This document shows, in pieces, positions 1-11,018 of a DNA stretch of 64,000 nt. The notes under the pieces were generated by a model, which saw only the letters and a program-made list of their open reading frames with translations, ran no database searches and had not been told where the DNA came from. Location: assembly GCA_033439685.1 (NCBI GenBank), contig JAUEDM010000003.1, positions 2,572,001-2,636,000 on the forward strand, read 5' to 3'. The position numbers and the translations under genes are program-made. The number at the start of each line of letters is the position of its first letter. Position 1 is the first letter of the stretch. The DNA comes from Apodospora peruviana (Eukaryota > Ascomycota > Sordariomycetes > Sordariales > Lasiosphaeriaceae).

Positions 1-1558
1 GTCCAGTCCTCGGACGACTCCATGTGGCAAGGACAAGCCTGGTTCATGATATCCGTGGACGGAAGGGGAAAGAAACAATTCTTGTCAGGTTCAGGTCGAG
101 GTCGAGGTCACTCCGGTTTTTGTTGGCTCGGCATGCTCCGCTCCCCACAAAGGCCATGAGACTGAGGCCCCTTTCACTTGTTTATTACCAGGTAGTTGTT
201 CTCCTGCTTTTTTTGTACCTAATACCAACCATAGAACCCTTTGCCGCCTTTGAACATTTCCGTAAGGCGCAGCCCATCCACGGTTTTTCTGGCGGGCCAG
301 AACGGTCGGTCCGTCCCTGACACTACAATTACTTGGGCAAAAGAAAAAAAAAGACAAAAAGTCTGTGCATCGCGGCAGAGCCGACCCGGGCTTTCTGCTC
401 TGTAACACAACGTCTGCGTTCTCGAAAGCCTGAAAGGAAAACTCCATGGTTCATCCTATCACAGACGACGGTAGCGGGATTGGTCAAATCAAGTTGAACC
501 TCTTTGCCAGAAAACGCGTAAATCTGTTTCTTACAATTTCCACTTTTCAACCGGCTGTTTATTGAGAGAAGGGCCCAGCCAGCCAGCCAGAGGGTTGGTT
601 GAGACAGATTTGGAAATTCACGAACTTCAAGTTGCCAATTGTTTCTTTTTGCCAATTCTCTGAAAGCTGAAAAAAAAAAAGCCTTCTGTTGAGAGTGGTA
701 GTCGACCGGAATTTTTTCCCATACTAAATTTGGAGAAATTTAAGCTTCACTAACAGCGGGCCTGTGATACGTCAAATGTGGAGAAATCTGAGCTAGCTTT
801 CCCTTCGGCTGATGGAAAGACGGAGCCAACGAACGATACGGGGTACGACAGCGTAGTACCTCCAATGAACTTGAAGCTCATCGAGTTCCCAGCCCGGCAT
901 GATAGATGGGAAGATGCATTTTCTCCTCGTCAGCTTTCAATATCTTGGAAAATGGGCTGCTCGGTTGTTCTGAAAGCGTAGGTATGTACGCCGACGACAT
1001 CGACCCAAGTTATCGGAGAGACGCGACGAGATATCTGCCCAATGTTCTCGTGCAGCTGCCCATCACATTAGGGCCTTAACTGCGGATGGTAAGGTCTGGG
1101 TGCCCATCACATCTATCTTGAGCGCATCGTCGGTTGTGTCAGTTTCGTATAAACAGCAACATTGAGGTTTTGGTGGTGGTGGACTTGCAGAGCCGAGAAC
1201 AGATAGTTCAATTCTTGTGGGAACCAGTTTGCTAGCTAACGTATGTATGTATAGTTGCCTACCTACTGACCTACCTATCAAAGGTAAGTATCCTATTATC
1301 GCAGCTTGGCCGTGGAATAGCATAACATGGGTATAAGAGGAAACCGCCGTATATTCCTGTGGTGATTGATATTGACGCCTGGTCAAAATGGAGAAAACAG
1401 TGGTATTATTGCTCCTATATAAACTGAACTGATGCCAAACAAGGCCACGGCCATCTGTCATCTGTCTCCCGAAGAACAGTATCGGTTCAACATACAGTTA
1501 CACATTGTGACAGACACACTGCAGTGTTTGATCAAGTAAGGAGAGGCTTCCTTGTGCC
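1..1558. other. Intergenic, no gene seen
   Basis: No reading frame here resembles a known protein and none shows splice signals joining it into one. Short frames on both strands have the composition of random sequence. A short CCAG tandem run lies near 573-590. The part next to the hydrolase is presumably its 3' untranslated region. Confidence 0.6.
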
Positions 1559-2470
1559 CTACTGCGTAATGAAGTCCTCCACCATCGAATTGAACCTCCC
1601 AGGATTCTCCCAGAACACAAAATGACTCCCCTTCTCGGCGGCCGTGAAGGTATAGTGCTGAGCACCAGGTATTTGGGTGGCAACCCATTCAACTGCCGAT
1701 GCCGGGCCGATGCTGAGTTCGCCTCCAAGAACCAAGCTCGGGACCGTGATACGCGGGAACACATCACGCCAATCCAGCGAGCTTTGGTGGAGAAACAGAG
1801 TGGCGGCGTGCGCGTCCGTCATCTTTCTGTTTTGGGACAGAATCCATTCAAAGTCGCTCGTGGAGAGGTTAGGTGTAAACATGCTTTCTATTAGTGGTGC
1901 TAGCTGATTCGTCATGTCGGCGGCCAGATCGTACATCATGGCCGGGGTCAAGAAGCCGCCGAGCTGAGCCTTCTCGGCCGGAGTCCAGTGCGGGTTGGCG
2001 ACCAAGGAGGCAACGTCGTCGGCGAAGACGAAGTGACTGACGCGCTTGCGGACCTCGGGGTACTGGTCCCACCAGGCCCAGGCGACGGAGCATCCCATCG
2101 AATGCCCGACGATGGTCAGGTCCTCGAGGTCGAGCTGGGTCAGGAGGTCGTTCAGATCGGCGGCGAAGCGGCTTAGGCGGTACCCGAAGTCGGGCTCCTC
2201 CGAGTCGCCATGCCCGCGCATGTCGTAGGTGGTGACTCGGAAGCCGGCCGAGGAGAAGTAGTCGGCTTGCTTGTGCCATTCAAGGGCCGTTTGCCGCCAG
2301 CCGGTGATGAACAGCATGTTCTGGCCATGGCGTGGGCCCGTCTGGTTATAGTGCAGACGGATGCCATCCGAGGTCTTGACAGTGCCGACAGTGCCTACAG
2401 TGCCAGCCCGGGTTGCCGATGCACAGAGCACTTGGGAGGCGCAGGTGAGGAGGAGGGTGAGGAATCTCAT
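1559..2470 (-). CDS. Secreted alpha/beta hydrolase
   Basis: This single-exon gene encodes 303 residues. The chosen start at 2470 gives a hydrophobic N-terminus (MRFLTLLLTCASQVLCASA) that reads as a signal peptide. The open frame extends 40 codons upstream, but those lack a signal and overlap a TATA-like element. The alpha/beta hydrolase fold is supported by the strand motif YDMRGHGDS (about residues 82-90), the nucleophile elbow GHSMGC with Ser124, and a C-terminal GSHFVF with the likely catalytic His283. The acid is probably the Glu in the GGELS segment. A GTVGTVGTV repeat follows the signal peptide. Known members are esterases, haloperoxidase-like or epoxide-hydrolase-like enzymes, so the substrate cannot be told from sequence. 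It stands alone, far from its neighbours. Confidence 0.85.
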   Translation of the reverse strand: MRFLTLLLTCASQVLCASATRAGTVGTVGTVKTSDGIRLHYNQTGPRHGQNMLFITGWRQTALEWHKQADYFSSAGFRVTTYDMRGHGDSEEPDFGYRLSRFAADLNDLLTQLDLEDLTIVGHSMGCSVAWAWWDQYPEVRKRVSHFVFADDVASLVANPHWTPAEKAQLGGFLTPAMMYDLAADMTNQLAPLIESMFTPNLSTSDFEWILSQNRKMTDAHAATLFLHQSSLDWRDVFPRITVPSLVLGGELSIGPASAVEWVATQIPGAQHYTFTAAEKGSHFVFWENPGRFNSMVEDFITQ

Positions 2471-2565
2471 CTTGTTCGGAAGACTTGGATCTGAGAGGAA
2501 GGCAGAAGACGCAGATGTTGATCTCGGATTTGGGTCAGGTGGAAAGGAAAACGACAGGAGACGAG

Positions 2566-2572
2566 TTATATA
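2566..2572 (-). promoter_or_regulatory. TATA-like element of the hydrolase gene
   Basis: On the minus strand the sequence reads TATATAA, about 96-102 bp before the chosen ATG at 2470. That spacing fits a core promoter with a short leader, and it argues against starting the protein at the upstream ATG at 2590. The role is inferred from position and sequence only. Confidence 0.4.
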
Positions 2573-5500
2573 GAAACATCTTGACACCAAATTGCGTCCC
2601 GGTCAACTCTTCGCATTTCATAGATCGACATGGTTCAACGGAAGCAGACTGGACAGCATCCAGAATGGTGTAGTTTGCAGAACATTACCTATGATTCTCT
2701 CCCCGCATCAATAACCTGCTTTGAAATCCAAACTGATCAAATGTGTTGTTACACCCGGAGATCGCGGCGGTATCTATGAGTGCCGAGCTGCGAAATAAGA
2801 AATTATGGCAAAAGCCAACCCACTGACCATCAAAGATAGTCAGTCTCGCCATGACTCGGGGAGGAGACCTTGGGTGAGGAGAAGAATGAGTACGGGTACA
2901 GAAGCTCGACGAAGATCAACTCGTGCATAGAGTTTGTGCGGTTCTGACGAGGATGAAAAGTGTAGTAAAAGCCTTGTTTCGTCCGAGGCGGACGGAACGA
3001 TCCGAATTATTAATGGAATCTTGCCTGATCCGTAACCTCATGGACTCGAAGGCAGGATTTCCTCCGCGGTTATGATAACACCGAGGCAGAATTTCAAGCA
3101 TGTCTGTAAGGACGACTTCACAATGAATACGGCACCCACAAGATAGTCTGCACTGATATATTCAAAATCCCAGTCTGGTGATCATCTTGTGTTTGCTCTG
3201 CCTCCACGAACCAAACCAAATCACCATCCATTGGTATTTCGATAATCAAGTCGATAAAGGTCTAGAAGCTGGTAATACATGAAGCCACGAACCCTAGACA
3301 CCCATGTCTTTAAACCCGTTCCCACATATCCTCAGACCCAATCTCATGTCATGATCCATGAGCCCCTGTGACGAGCCTCTTCTCCAAATGGCTACTGTGG
3401 GCGATGTGCATGTGACATAGGCAAGGACAGGATACAGAGTAAAAGTCGGATGGTGATCCATATTCCGCGACACTTGGGATGAGGATAGGATTGTCGCTGA
3501 CCATCATTGAAGCCTGTGTGCCACCAAACGCGTGTTCGGCGGCATCACCAGTGTCACCCCGGAAACAGGCCGGCACAGTCGAGCGACGTCGAGCACAAGA
3601 CCAACCCTACTTCTTTCACCACGATCTGAAAGATGCCTAACCGGAAGAGAAGACCGACAGAAGAAGCTGGAGACCGAATTTGACCTCGGGGTCTCTCATG
3701 GCCATTATGGCCATGGCTCCTCGAATGAACTGGATGGGAATGGCGTTGTGAGGAATGGCGTCATGACTTGAAGGGTAGGTTAAGTTGGACCGTGGCAGCG
3801 GGATCGCCGCCGATGAGATGCGCGTGGATGGTGATATTCTGTTGAGCAAGAGATACCAGAAAGACAGGCAGCTGGTAGCTGGTAGCTATCCAGATGTCTT
3901 TCGCTCATGGCGGTGCCGGGGTGGGATCAGGCTGACCGAAACGCTCCTCGGGACACGGCCAGAAAGGAACCAAAGCTTCTCCGGGCTCTGCTCATGAACA
4001 GTCTACTGAAAACCCTGCAAAAATAAACAGAGACAAGGCTCGTAACGCAGATGACGACGAAGAATCAAGGTGACAAACAACTGTTAGAGAGCAACCAAAA
4101 CTTGAGGAGACTCAAAGCACTTGCACTGTCATGGTGTTTGGATCCTATCTTGTGTTTATACCATCCTGGTACTGCAAGCTATACCAGCCATAGCAAAAGC
4201 TACCATAGAGTGACCACCTAGCAACTAGGGATACCTGAGCTGAACGGACTCCTTGATTATGCCCAGTTATATCACCGGCTGGGACGAGCAACTAGTTTGG
4301 AAGCAACCACTTTGTGCGAGCCAAAGGAACTTCGCCTTCAGTCGTCAGATTTCGGTGGAGCCACCGTCAGATGTGGTCTGGCATCCCGGGGCTTGTTGTT
4401 TCTCCCCAGGCTGGGGATTATATATCTTTGCTTCGTAAGGATACACATCGGGTGGAGTTAGGACTATTCTATTATGGGTTTGAAAGGGTATTGAAGTCGG
4501 TATGTTCCTTGTGGAAGTAGCTCGACAAGGGAGTTCGTTTTCCAAGGGTAAAAGGGCAGCTCGGTGACAATGGTGTATGATCGGAGAAGGTCGCTCGACG
4601 CGTCTTCAGTTCGAGTCTCGAGATGTTGACACCCTGAGGTGGAGGGGGTCCTGCAGTCGACAGATCATCTCGCCGGTTCTTGACTGGTCTTGATGTCAGC
4701 AGAGCTGGTCTCGTCTTCACTTCCCAATTGAAACAGGGCAGGAGAGGCGGAAAATGGTAAAGCAGATAGATAGAGAGAGAGAAAGAAAACCCAGTCACCC
4801 GGATGATAGGAAGAGGTAGAGATCAAAGAAACGGTCTCCAAACACCCGAGACGTCAAGTTGGCGATGGGGCCACGCTTGCTAGCGACGAATATACGAGAC
4901 CAGACAGGCAGCTTGACGGCGATATGTGTCGTCTAGCTGGTGGTTTGCCGACCGTTGTTTAAGAAGCTCCCTGAAAAGCTTGATGGTTTCTACGCCTCAA
5001 CCGATTCCCCCGGAGGAAACCGCTACGGGATTCCGTCAACCGTCCAGGGCCAAGTCCGCTCTGCTTTGACTCAAGCCACATCGTGTGCCTGGTGCGTGGA
5101 GGTAAGGTAGGTGAGGCAACAGAAATGCCCGTCGAAAAGGTGGTGGGAAGTCTGGACAAGATTGCGAGTGCCGAAATCAGCCAGGGGGTTATTTAATCTC
5201 TTGGTGATCGCAAAAGGAGATTGAGAACCCGTTGGTCGCCTTATGTCGCCGGGAAGGTTTGCAGCCAGGAGCAGCAGATTCAAACGCCGTGGGTCGGCAT
5301 CATCCGGAGCAACAGAACAATTGTGTTGGATAGTCTAAGTAAGATATCCAAGGTAGACGCCGATATTGTCCAGTGATCGATTCCGGAAGCTCCATCCTCC
5401 GGCCTCCTCTAGGCAAAGGCGGTCTGGAAGGGAAGGAAGGAGCATTGTGACATGAACTACTCACGTGCCCTTCTCCATGGCCACGCTGGAAGCCACGATG

Positions 5501-7479
5501 GAACCAAGAGGCAACCCATGGTAAGCTCTGGGTCAAATAAGAAGGCAAGAGAACCTCGCTCTGGGCCTCGCTTGCCCGTGATCCCTTCTCTCGGCGTCTG
5601 ATTCTGCTCAACCTTCCGCTAAACCGTAACCTCGGGGACCACACTTGCAACCTCATACAGCCACCGACCAAAAGCCGAGGCTGGCCGACACACCAGGAGA
5701 CATCCGCAAGGGGGTTTGTCTCGCCATCCCGGCTTGCAAGGCTCCCGTCCCCGGGACGGCCTCCCGAGAACGACTGGTCTAGATCGTGTCACGCTTCGAG
5801 TCACCGGCATCAAGTCACGCTATTGTGGCAAGAAGGAACCAGTGACTCGATAAGTACCTTAGCCTTTGGACCAGTTCTTAACTCAGAGAAATTGAGCTTT
5901 TCTTACCGCCTGTTTGGCCTCTGTCGGTTCTTCGAGCTTCAACGTCACCTTACCCGATCCCTCGGCGCAAGAAGGAGGAATAAGAAAAGAAGTTTTCATA
6001 GGCACATGATGTGAAAATACCACTCCCCAAAGTTGGACATATGAAGTCGAGGCCGAAGTCGAAGAGATCTGCAGACAACCGCAAGTTTGGTAGTCGCCAG
6101 CTCGTGGCTCCGGAACCTGGATACTTACCTAAGGAGCTCGTTCAGACATTTGTTTCGCGTGAGGAATGACGAGCGTCAAGAACTCGATATACAGCATGTA
6201 CCGCCTCGCTACTCCTGCATAGCGTGGGTTTCCTGACTGAGAAATAATGCGACAGGCTGTGCTGAAGGGACTGCCAACGGTAAACCCGCGATGGTGGCAA
6301 GAGCAACACCGCTGATTGGCCGTTTGCCTGTCCCAAATTGGAAGATATCAGTTTGAGTAACGCTGTCTGTTAAGCTTAAGAGCAAAGTATGACTGACGTG
6401 GCAGACTTACCTGGAGCTCATCCATCTTTCAACAGCAAAACGGAAGAAAGGAGAAGAAAATAAGCATGACTTTGTGGCTGTGTCCTAGTGCCTCGGGACA
6501 TTCCTGGGGTCGGAGGCCATTCGGAAAGCAAAGATGCACAACATCATTGGCATCGTAAATGCTCCAATGGCTTTGACATCCAATGGGTGCTGTTTGAGTG
6601 GGACCAGGAGGCGTTGTCCGGGGTTTGCAGGAGGCGGGACGATGCCGGGGAAGGCTGCCAAAAGCGCCTTGGTCCCTCCTAAAAGGGTCCAAGACTCAGG
6701 GGTCTGGTATCCCGAGATGAAGGCGGCATTCGAACAGCATATGACGACCAGTAGATGGACAGAGAGCCGCCGTAGACCTTTCCCCGAGACCCCTGCTTCG
6801 TCACTTCGACTCCCTTCCGTCCTCCACCTCTCGAACAGCTGCAGCTCTGAGGGGGCTTGGGGGCTCGGTGGCTCGGTCATCGCGACGAGAAGGGGCCAGA
6901 AGTACCGCTCCGGGACAGCAAGTTCAAACGACCTGAATGCACAAGACAGATATGTCGTGTCCTGCAGTTCAAGATGATAGTCGGCGAGGTTGAAGGCAGA
7001 GGATTACAAGGGCATCAACCCGCACTGTCGGGCATGGTATATAAGAGACAAGAGACGCCTAGCAGTCTTGCTTCTTTTATAACACGTGAACCATCATGCG
7101 GCCTGAGTCGGCAGGATACTAAGAGTCCGTCCCGCGTTATCAGTGGCCAGTGGGGAGACTCTCGAAGCAAGGCACCCCACTGCCGTAAGTTCATCCCCAA
7201 ACTGGCCCAATCTTCGTCCTGTTCCTCAGCCTCCCGCCCCGAGCAGGTAGCTTCGAAGGCTTGACAGAAATAACGACGGTCTAGAGGTTGTTCTCGAAGC
7301 TTTCGAATTTGGTTCTCGATTGTCCACTGGGCCGAACCAAAAAAGACAGGCTTCCGGGTATTCCCGTCAAGTCGACCAAGCCAGCTCCTCCTGGTCCCCG
7401 AGAACGGCGAGCCCTTTTCGAAACTTGATTTCGCCGGAGATATCACGCTGCCATTCATAGGGAAATCCATTCCATTGGG

Positions 7480-7490
7480 TATATAAATAG
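7480..7490 (+). promoter_or_regulatory. TATA box candidate before bHLH first exon
   Basis: TATATAAATAG is a close match to a canonical TATA box. It lies only 27-37 bp upstream of the ATG at 7517, so if it is used the leader would be very short. Otherwise it may be fortuitous and transcription could start further upstream. Confidence 0.35.
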
Positions 7491-7516
7491 TCTCTGGAGC
7501 AGGGGATGCTGAAACC

Positions 7517-9515
7517 ATGGCCACTTCAGGGAAAGACGCTCAAAACAACGATCAAAGCAGAAGGTCCTCAGCAAGACAACATCCACCCATGCATCTTGAT
7601 TCAAGAATGATCCAGCAACCCCTGGAATCGTCTTTCTTCGATTATCCTGCCGAAGGCCTTGAGGTACGTGGTTTTCTCCTTTGTCGTTCTTGTCGTCTCG
7701 CTTGAGTTCCGGGAAAGGTCCCGCGCAACAGCTCGTCATCCTCGTACACCTTCACCCGTTTCCTGCTCTTTCTGTTAGGTACCGGAAACAAAGGCGATAA
7801 GAGTCATAATGGCGAGACTTTTTTCTTCTGCTTATCTGGTTCATGCTTCGAGACTTGTTTCTTCCAGACCCGCTTCCCAAAGTTCAGGAGTGATCGCGGA
7901 TGGAAAAAAGATCAATGGAGGCAGACAAGGGAACAGCAAGTACCCATCCCGCAGCCACAGCGGTCTCATCAATCCGTCTGGAAGTATTGAATCATACAAG
8001 TGTCTGGAACTCCAACAAGTGGGCGTACTAGATGGCGATCATATCACCATTGCAGATTACAAAATGGCGCAGGACTTGGGCAAACGTTGGCATTGGCGTT
8101 GGAGAGAATCCGCCATTGTTCAAACAAGAGATGATAAGTCAAGGAAGAGATGGAGAATCTTAGAAGGCGGTCATGTCGAGAAATAAATAAAAATGGAAAC
8201 TTGGAGAGGTCATGAAGTTGGGAGTCTGCTGACGTCGCGGAAACAGCAGTTGTTCGGGCCGAGCAGCGATCTGGACCGACTTAGCGGCCGGCAGCACGCC
8301 ACACCCTCTAACAATCAACCCACCACGTCCACCCGAGTGCCAGTGCCGTCACAGCGGAATATTCCGGCCTTTTCGAATCATCTTCCGTACAATGATATCC
8401 GTATCTCGCCAATATTCACGGGCGCAGCCACGACATATCCAACCCGGGTAGCAGTCGACCCCACACCCACTTCTCCGGCATTCTACCAGACCAGTCTCGA
8501 GTGGCAGCAGTCACCACCAGCAAGCGACTTGCTTTATACGAGCGAACCCAGCTCGGCGGTTTCCACCAGTTCCAACCCCAACTTATTCGAATATGTCTCG
8601 CAGACAAATGCTGCTCGTGACCCGTACATGGGGGACTATGTCCCCTCGGCGGCGTCCCAGGATGATGCACTGCCCAACAGTCGCAGCCTCTACTGGGGTA
8701 GCGAGCTAACAATTGACAACAACATTGAACCTAGCCTCGCTGCCACCACCACCACCACCACAACTGATCTGGCATCGCCTATCCTTCCAGCCTATGAGTC
8801 TCCCCTCAGTGGAACGCCCGAGGGTACATTCTCTGACTACTCAGATGGAGCCACCTACGGAGGTGATCTTGAAGACACGTCGCACCACAGAAAGCGTGCC
8901 AAACAGTCCGCGGAGCAGGAGATTCGGATCCTTCCTCTTGACGTGTCGTCGTCATCGTCGTCATATGGCATGCTACCGCTGGCGCCAGCACCAGTACCGC
9001 CTGCAGTCAAATCCGTTAGGAGAGACAGCAGCGGCACCGGAAACACACAGCACAGGAAGCAATTGCGCAGCGCATCGCGCACATCCAAGAATAGCCTGCT
9101 CCGGCCGACGGAATCGACCGAGGAGCGCAAGACGCGCAACTCGCACAACCTGGTAGAGAAGCAGTACCGCAACCGACTGAATGCGCAGTTTGAGAGCCTC
9201 CTGAATGCCCTCCCGGACACGCGGCGCTCCTCGACGAGCACAGGCGTCGGCGGCGATTCAGATGGTGGTAGTGGTAGTGCGGGCCCGGGGGCGGCTGCTG
9301 CTGCTGCCGCGGATCTTGGGGAGAAGCGTCTGAGTAAGGCCGAGGTGTTGGATATGTCGAGGAGATATATCCAGACCTTGGAGAGCGAGCGCGACAAGCT
9401 GAAACAGGATCAGGAGGAATTGCTTGGTGTTATAGACAAGCTGCAGGTGTTGTACGCGAAAGGGGGCGGCGGTGGTGGTGGTAGTGGCGGTGGGAGTTCC
9501 GATGTTGGTGGTTAA
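7517..9515 (+). CDS. bHLH transcription factor (Fus c 3-like)
   Basis: The proposed model is exon 1 at 7517-7663 and exon 2 at 8247-9515, giving 471 residues. The continuous frame from an ATG at 8193 (440 residues) is the simpler alternative. Exon 1 starts in a good context (accATGG), encodes a regulator-like N-terminus (ending FFDYPAEGLE) and stops at a GTACGT donor in phase 0. The acceptor AAACAG is preceded by a CTGAC branch point and joins in phase 0. The DNA-binding domain lies near the C-terminus: basic region and helix 1 (HNLVEKQYRNRLN), a long Gly/Ser/Ala-rich loop of roughly 40 residues, then helix 2 (KRLSKAEVLDMSRRYIQTLE) and a short coiled coil. The motif is the fungal type found in the Fusarium allergen Fus c 3. 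The middle is Ser/Thr/Pro-rich, and the tail is a Gly run. It is a nuclear regulator whose targets are unknown. Confidence 0.8.
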
Positions 9516-11018
9516 TGGCTGGGATGAACAGCTTCTCCATTCTTTTCCTTTGCCTTTCTGTCCAAGCGAAATCATAATATTTATTTCTCTTGGCGGTCTA
9601 ATTGCTGGCTTGGATTATTTGTGTGACATGTCGTTATTATACCTCAAGGGGATGAACGGTCATGGACGAATTTCATTGCATCTCATTATTCATGTTTGGG
9701 TTTTATATTCCCCCCCCTCTATTTTCCGGTTTTATCGAACATACGTGGCAAAGCATACGGATGCCCAAGCAAGAAAACAGCTGAGCGGTTTGCGGCTCTT
9801 GTTACGAAGTTAATGACATATATGCGCAATAGAGCGCGTACAAATACATACCTGTATATACACCATGTGGGTACATAAGGTAGGCAGATAACGTTAAGGG
9901 TTGCAGGGCCGCCGTCTCTCTGTGCTTGTTCCTTCTCGACTGTCAGGCCAGGTCAGGTATGTGCAAAGTCAAATACCGAGATCCGGCTTGTGCCTCAAAG
10001 AATTTTGAAATAATCTTTTCATTAGAATTGAATAAGCTATTTATTCTCCAAAATTAGAGGATTAACATTTGCGGCTCGCTACATTTCATATCATGATTGG
10101 TAGGTTAGGTTGACGTAACACATAGCACTGAAAAAGAAAGTAAAGAAGAGGAAATAAGGAACGGAGTATGTATAAGTGTATAATATCCCATCTCCATGTG
10201 TGAAAAAGATATCCAAAGTATGTGTCTGTATCATGTATAGATGGCGGGTGTTATTTGACGCCCGTAAGCACGTTTCTATCGCTAATATATCCGCCCGGTT
10301 CATAAACCAAGAAAAAGGAATTTGAACTCCAAGAAATGGATGAAGATGAAATGAAATGCTGACATGTAGCATTGGGATATCGGGATTCCCGTGTCATGTA
10401 TGTGTGTGTGTGTTGGTACAATGTGGGGTTTGACTGATCACAAAACGAGACAAAAATGTCTGTCCCTTTCTGGACCCGAAGCAAAATAATCAAACTCTAA
10501 ATTTCAACATCAGGGTATCTTGATAAGTCCGCTTTACTCCGGCAAGCCCCCCTTTCTCTCTATGCCGCAAAAGCAAAGCACCCGAGGAATTGTATGAGAC
10601 TTAGTTGGTGGTAGTGATGGTACAGAAAGTGTGTCGGAAATATATGGCCCGTGAATAAACAGCTCCCCTTCGAAGAATGCCCAAGGTGGCGTGGTAAATA
10701 ATTTTAAAGATTGGATGTGAAGGTATTGACAGTAATGAAAATCCGTGACTGGAAGTCGTGTGGATGGAAGAAGGCATTGGAGCCGTGGGGAGAAGTCTAT
10801 CGATATAATTTTGAGGAAAAACAGTCAGGCGTTAGAAACGTCGTCGTCATGGTCGTACGTATCGTAATGGAGAGGAAATCGAAGTTAATGAAAGTGGGAA
10901 CTGATGAGTTCGTTGGTGTAGGTTGACAAAATGGGTTGGTGGTGGAAATAGCAGAGCTGCCCATTTTGTATGTCGTTAGGGTGTGGGTTGAGCTGGTGGT
11001 GAGAATATCGTGTCGCCT
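9516..11018. other. Convergent 3' regions, no gene
   Basis: This lies between the stops of the bHLH gene (+) and the serine-rich gene (-). It is T/A-rich with several AATAAA-like and TATGT motifs, as expected of two 3' untranslated regions and polyadenylation sites. A short TG run lies near 10399-10411. No protein or RNA gene was recognised. Confidence 0.5.

Larger units (their letters stand above)
2471..7516. other. 5-kb gene-poor intergenic stretch
   Basis: No conserved protein, tRNA or transposon could be read on either strand. The longest open frames (for example 7015-7524 minus and 6485-6880 minus) have no recognisable family, no splice partners and no coding bias that I can see. The sequence is not obviously AT-rich, so it does not look like a heavily RIP-mutated repeat. 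It probably contains the promoter of the bHLH gene, and it could hold a lineage-specific or non-coding gene that I cannot detect. Confidence 0.45.

Noticed and set aside
1559..2590. Longer alpha/beta hydrolase starting at 2590
   Set aside because: The 40 extra codons put a non-signal stretch before an obvious signal peptide and overlap a TATA-like element.
6485..6880. Minus-strand frame of 131 codons
   Set aside because: No recognisable family, no splice partners, and an overlapping frame of similar length on the other strand.
7015..7524. Minus-strand frame of 169 codons
   Set aside because: Its composition is not protein-like, it is antisense to the proposed bHLH first exon, and no homology is evident.
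7809..8186. Plus-strand frame of 125 codons before the bHLH gene
   Set aside because: No family resemblance, and it lies inside the proposed intron. It ends seven bases before the downstream ATG and is more likely intronic or leader sequence.
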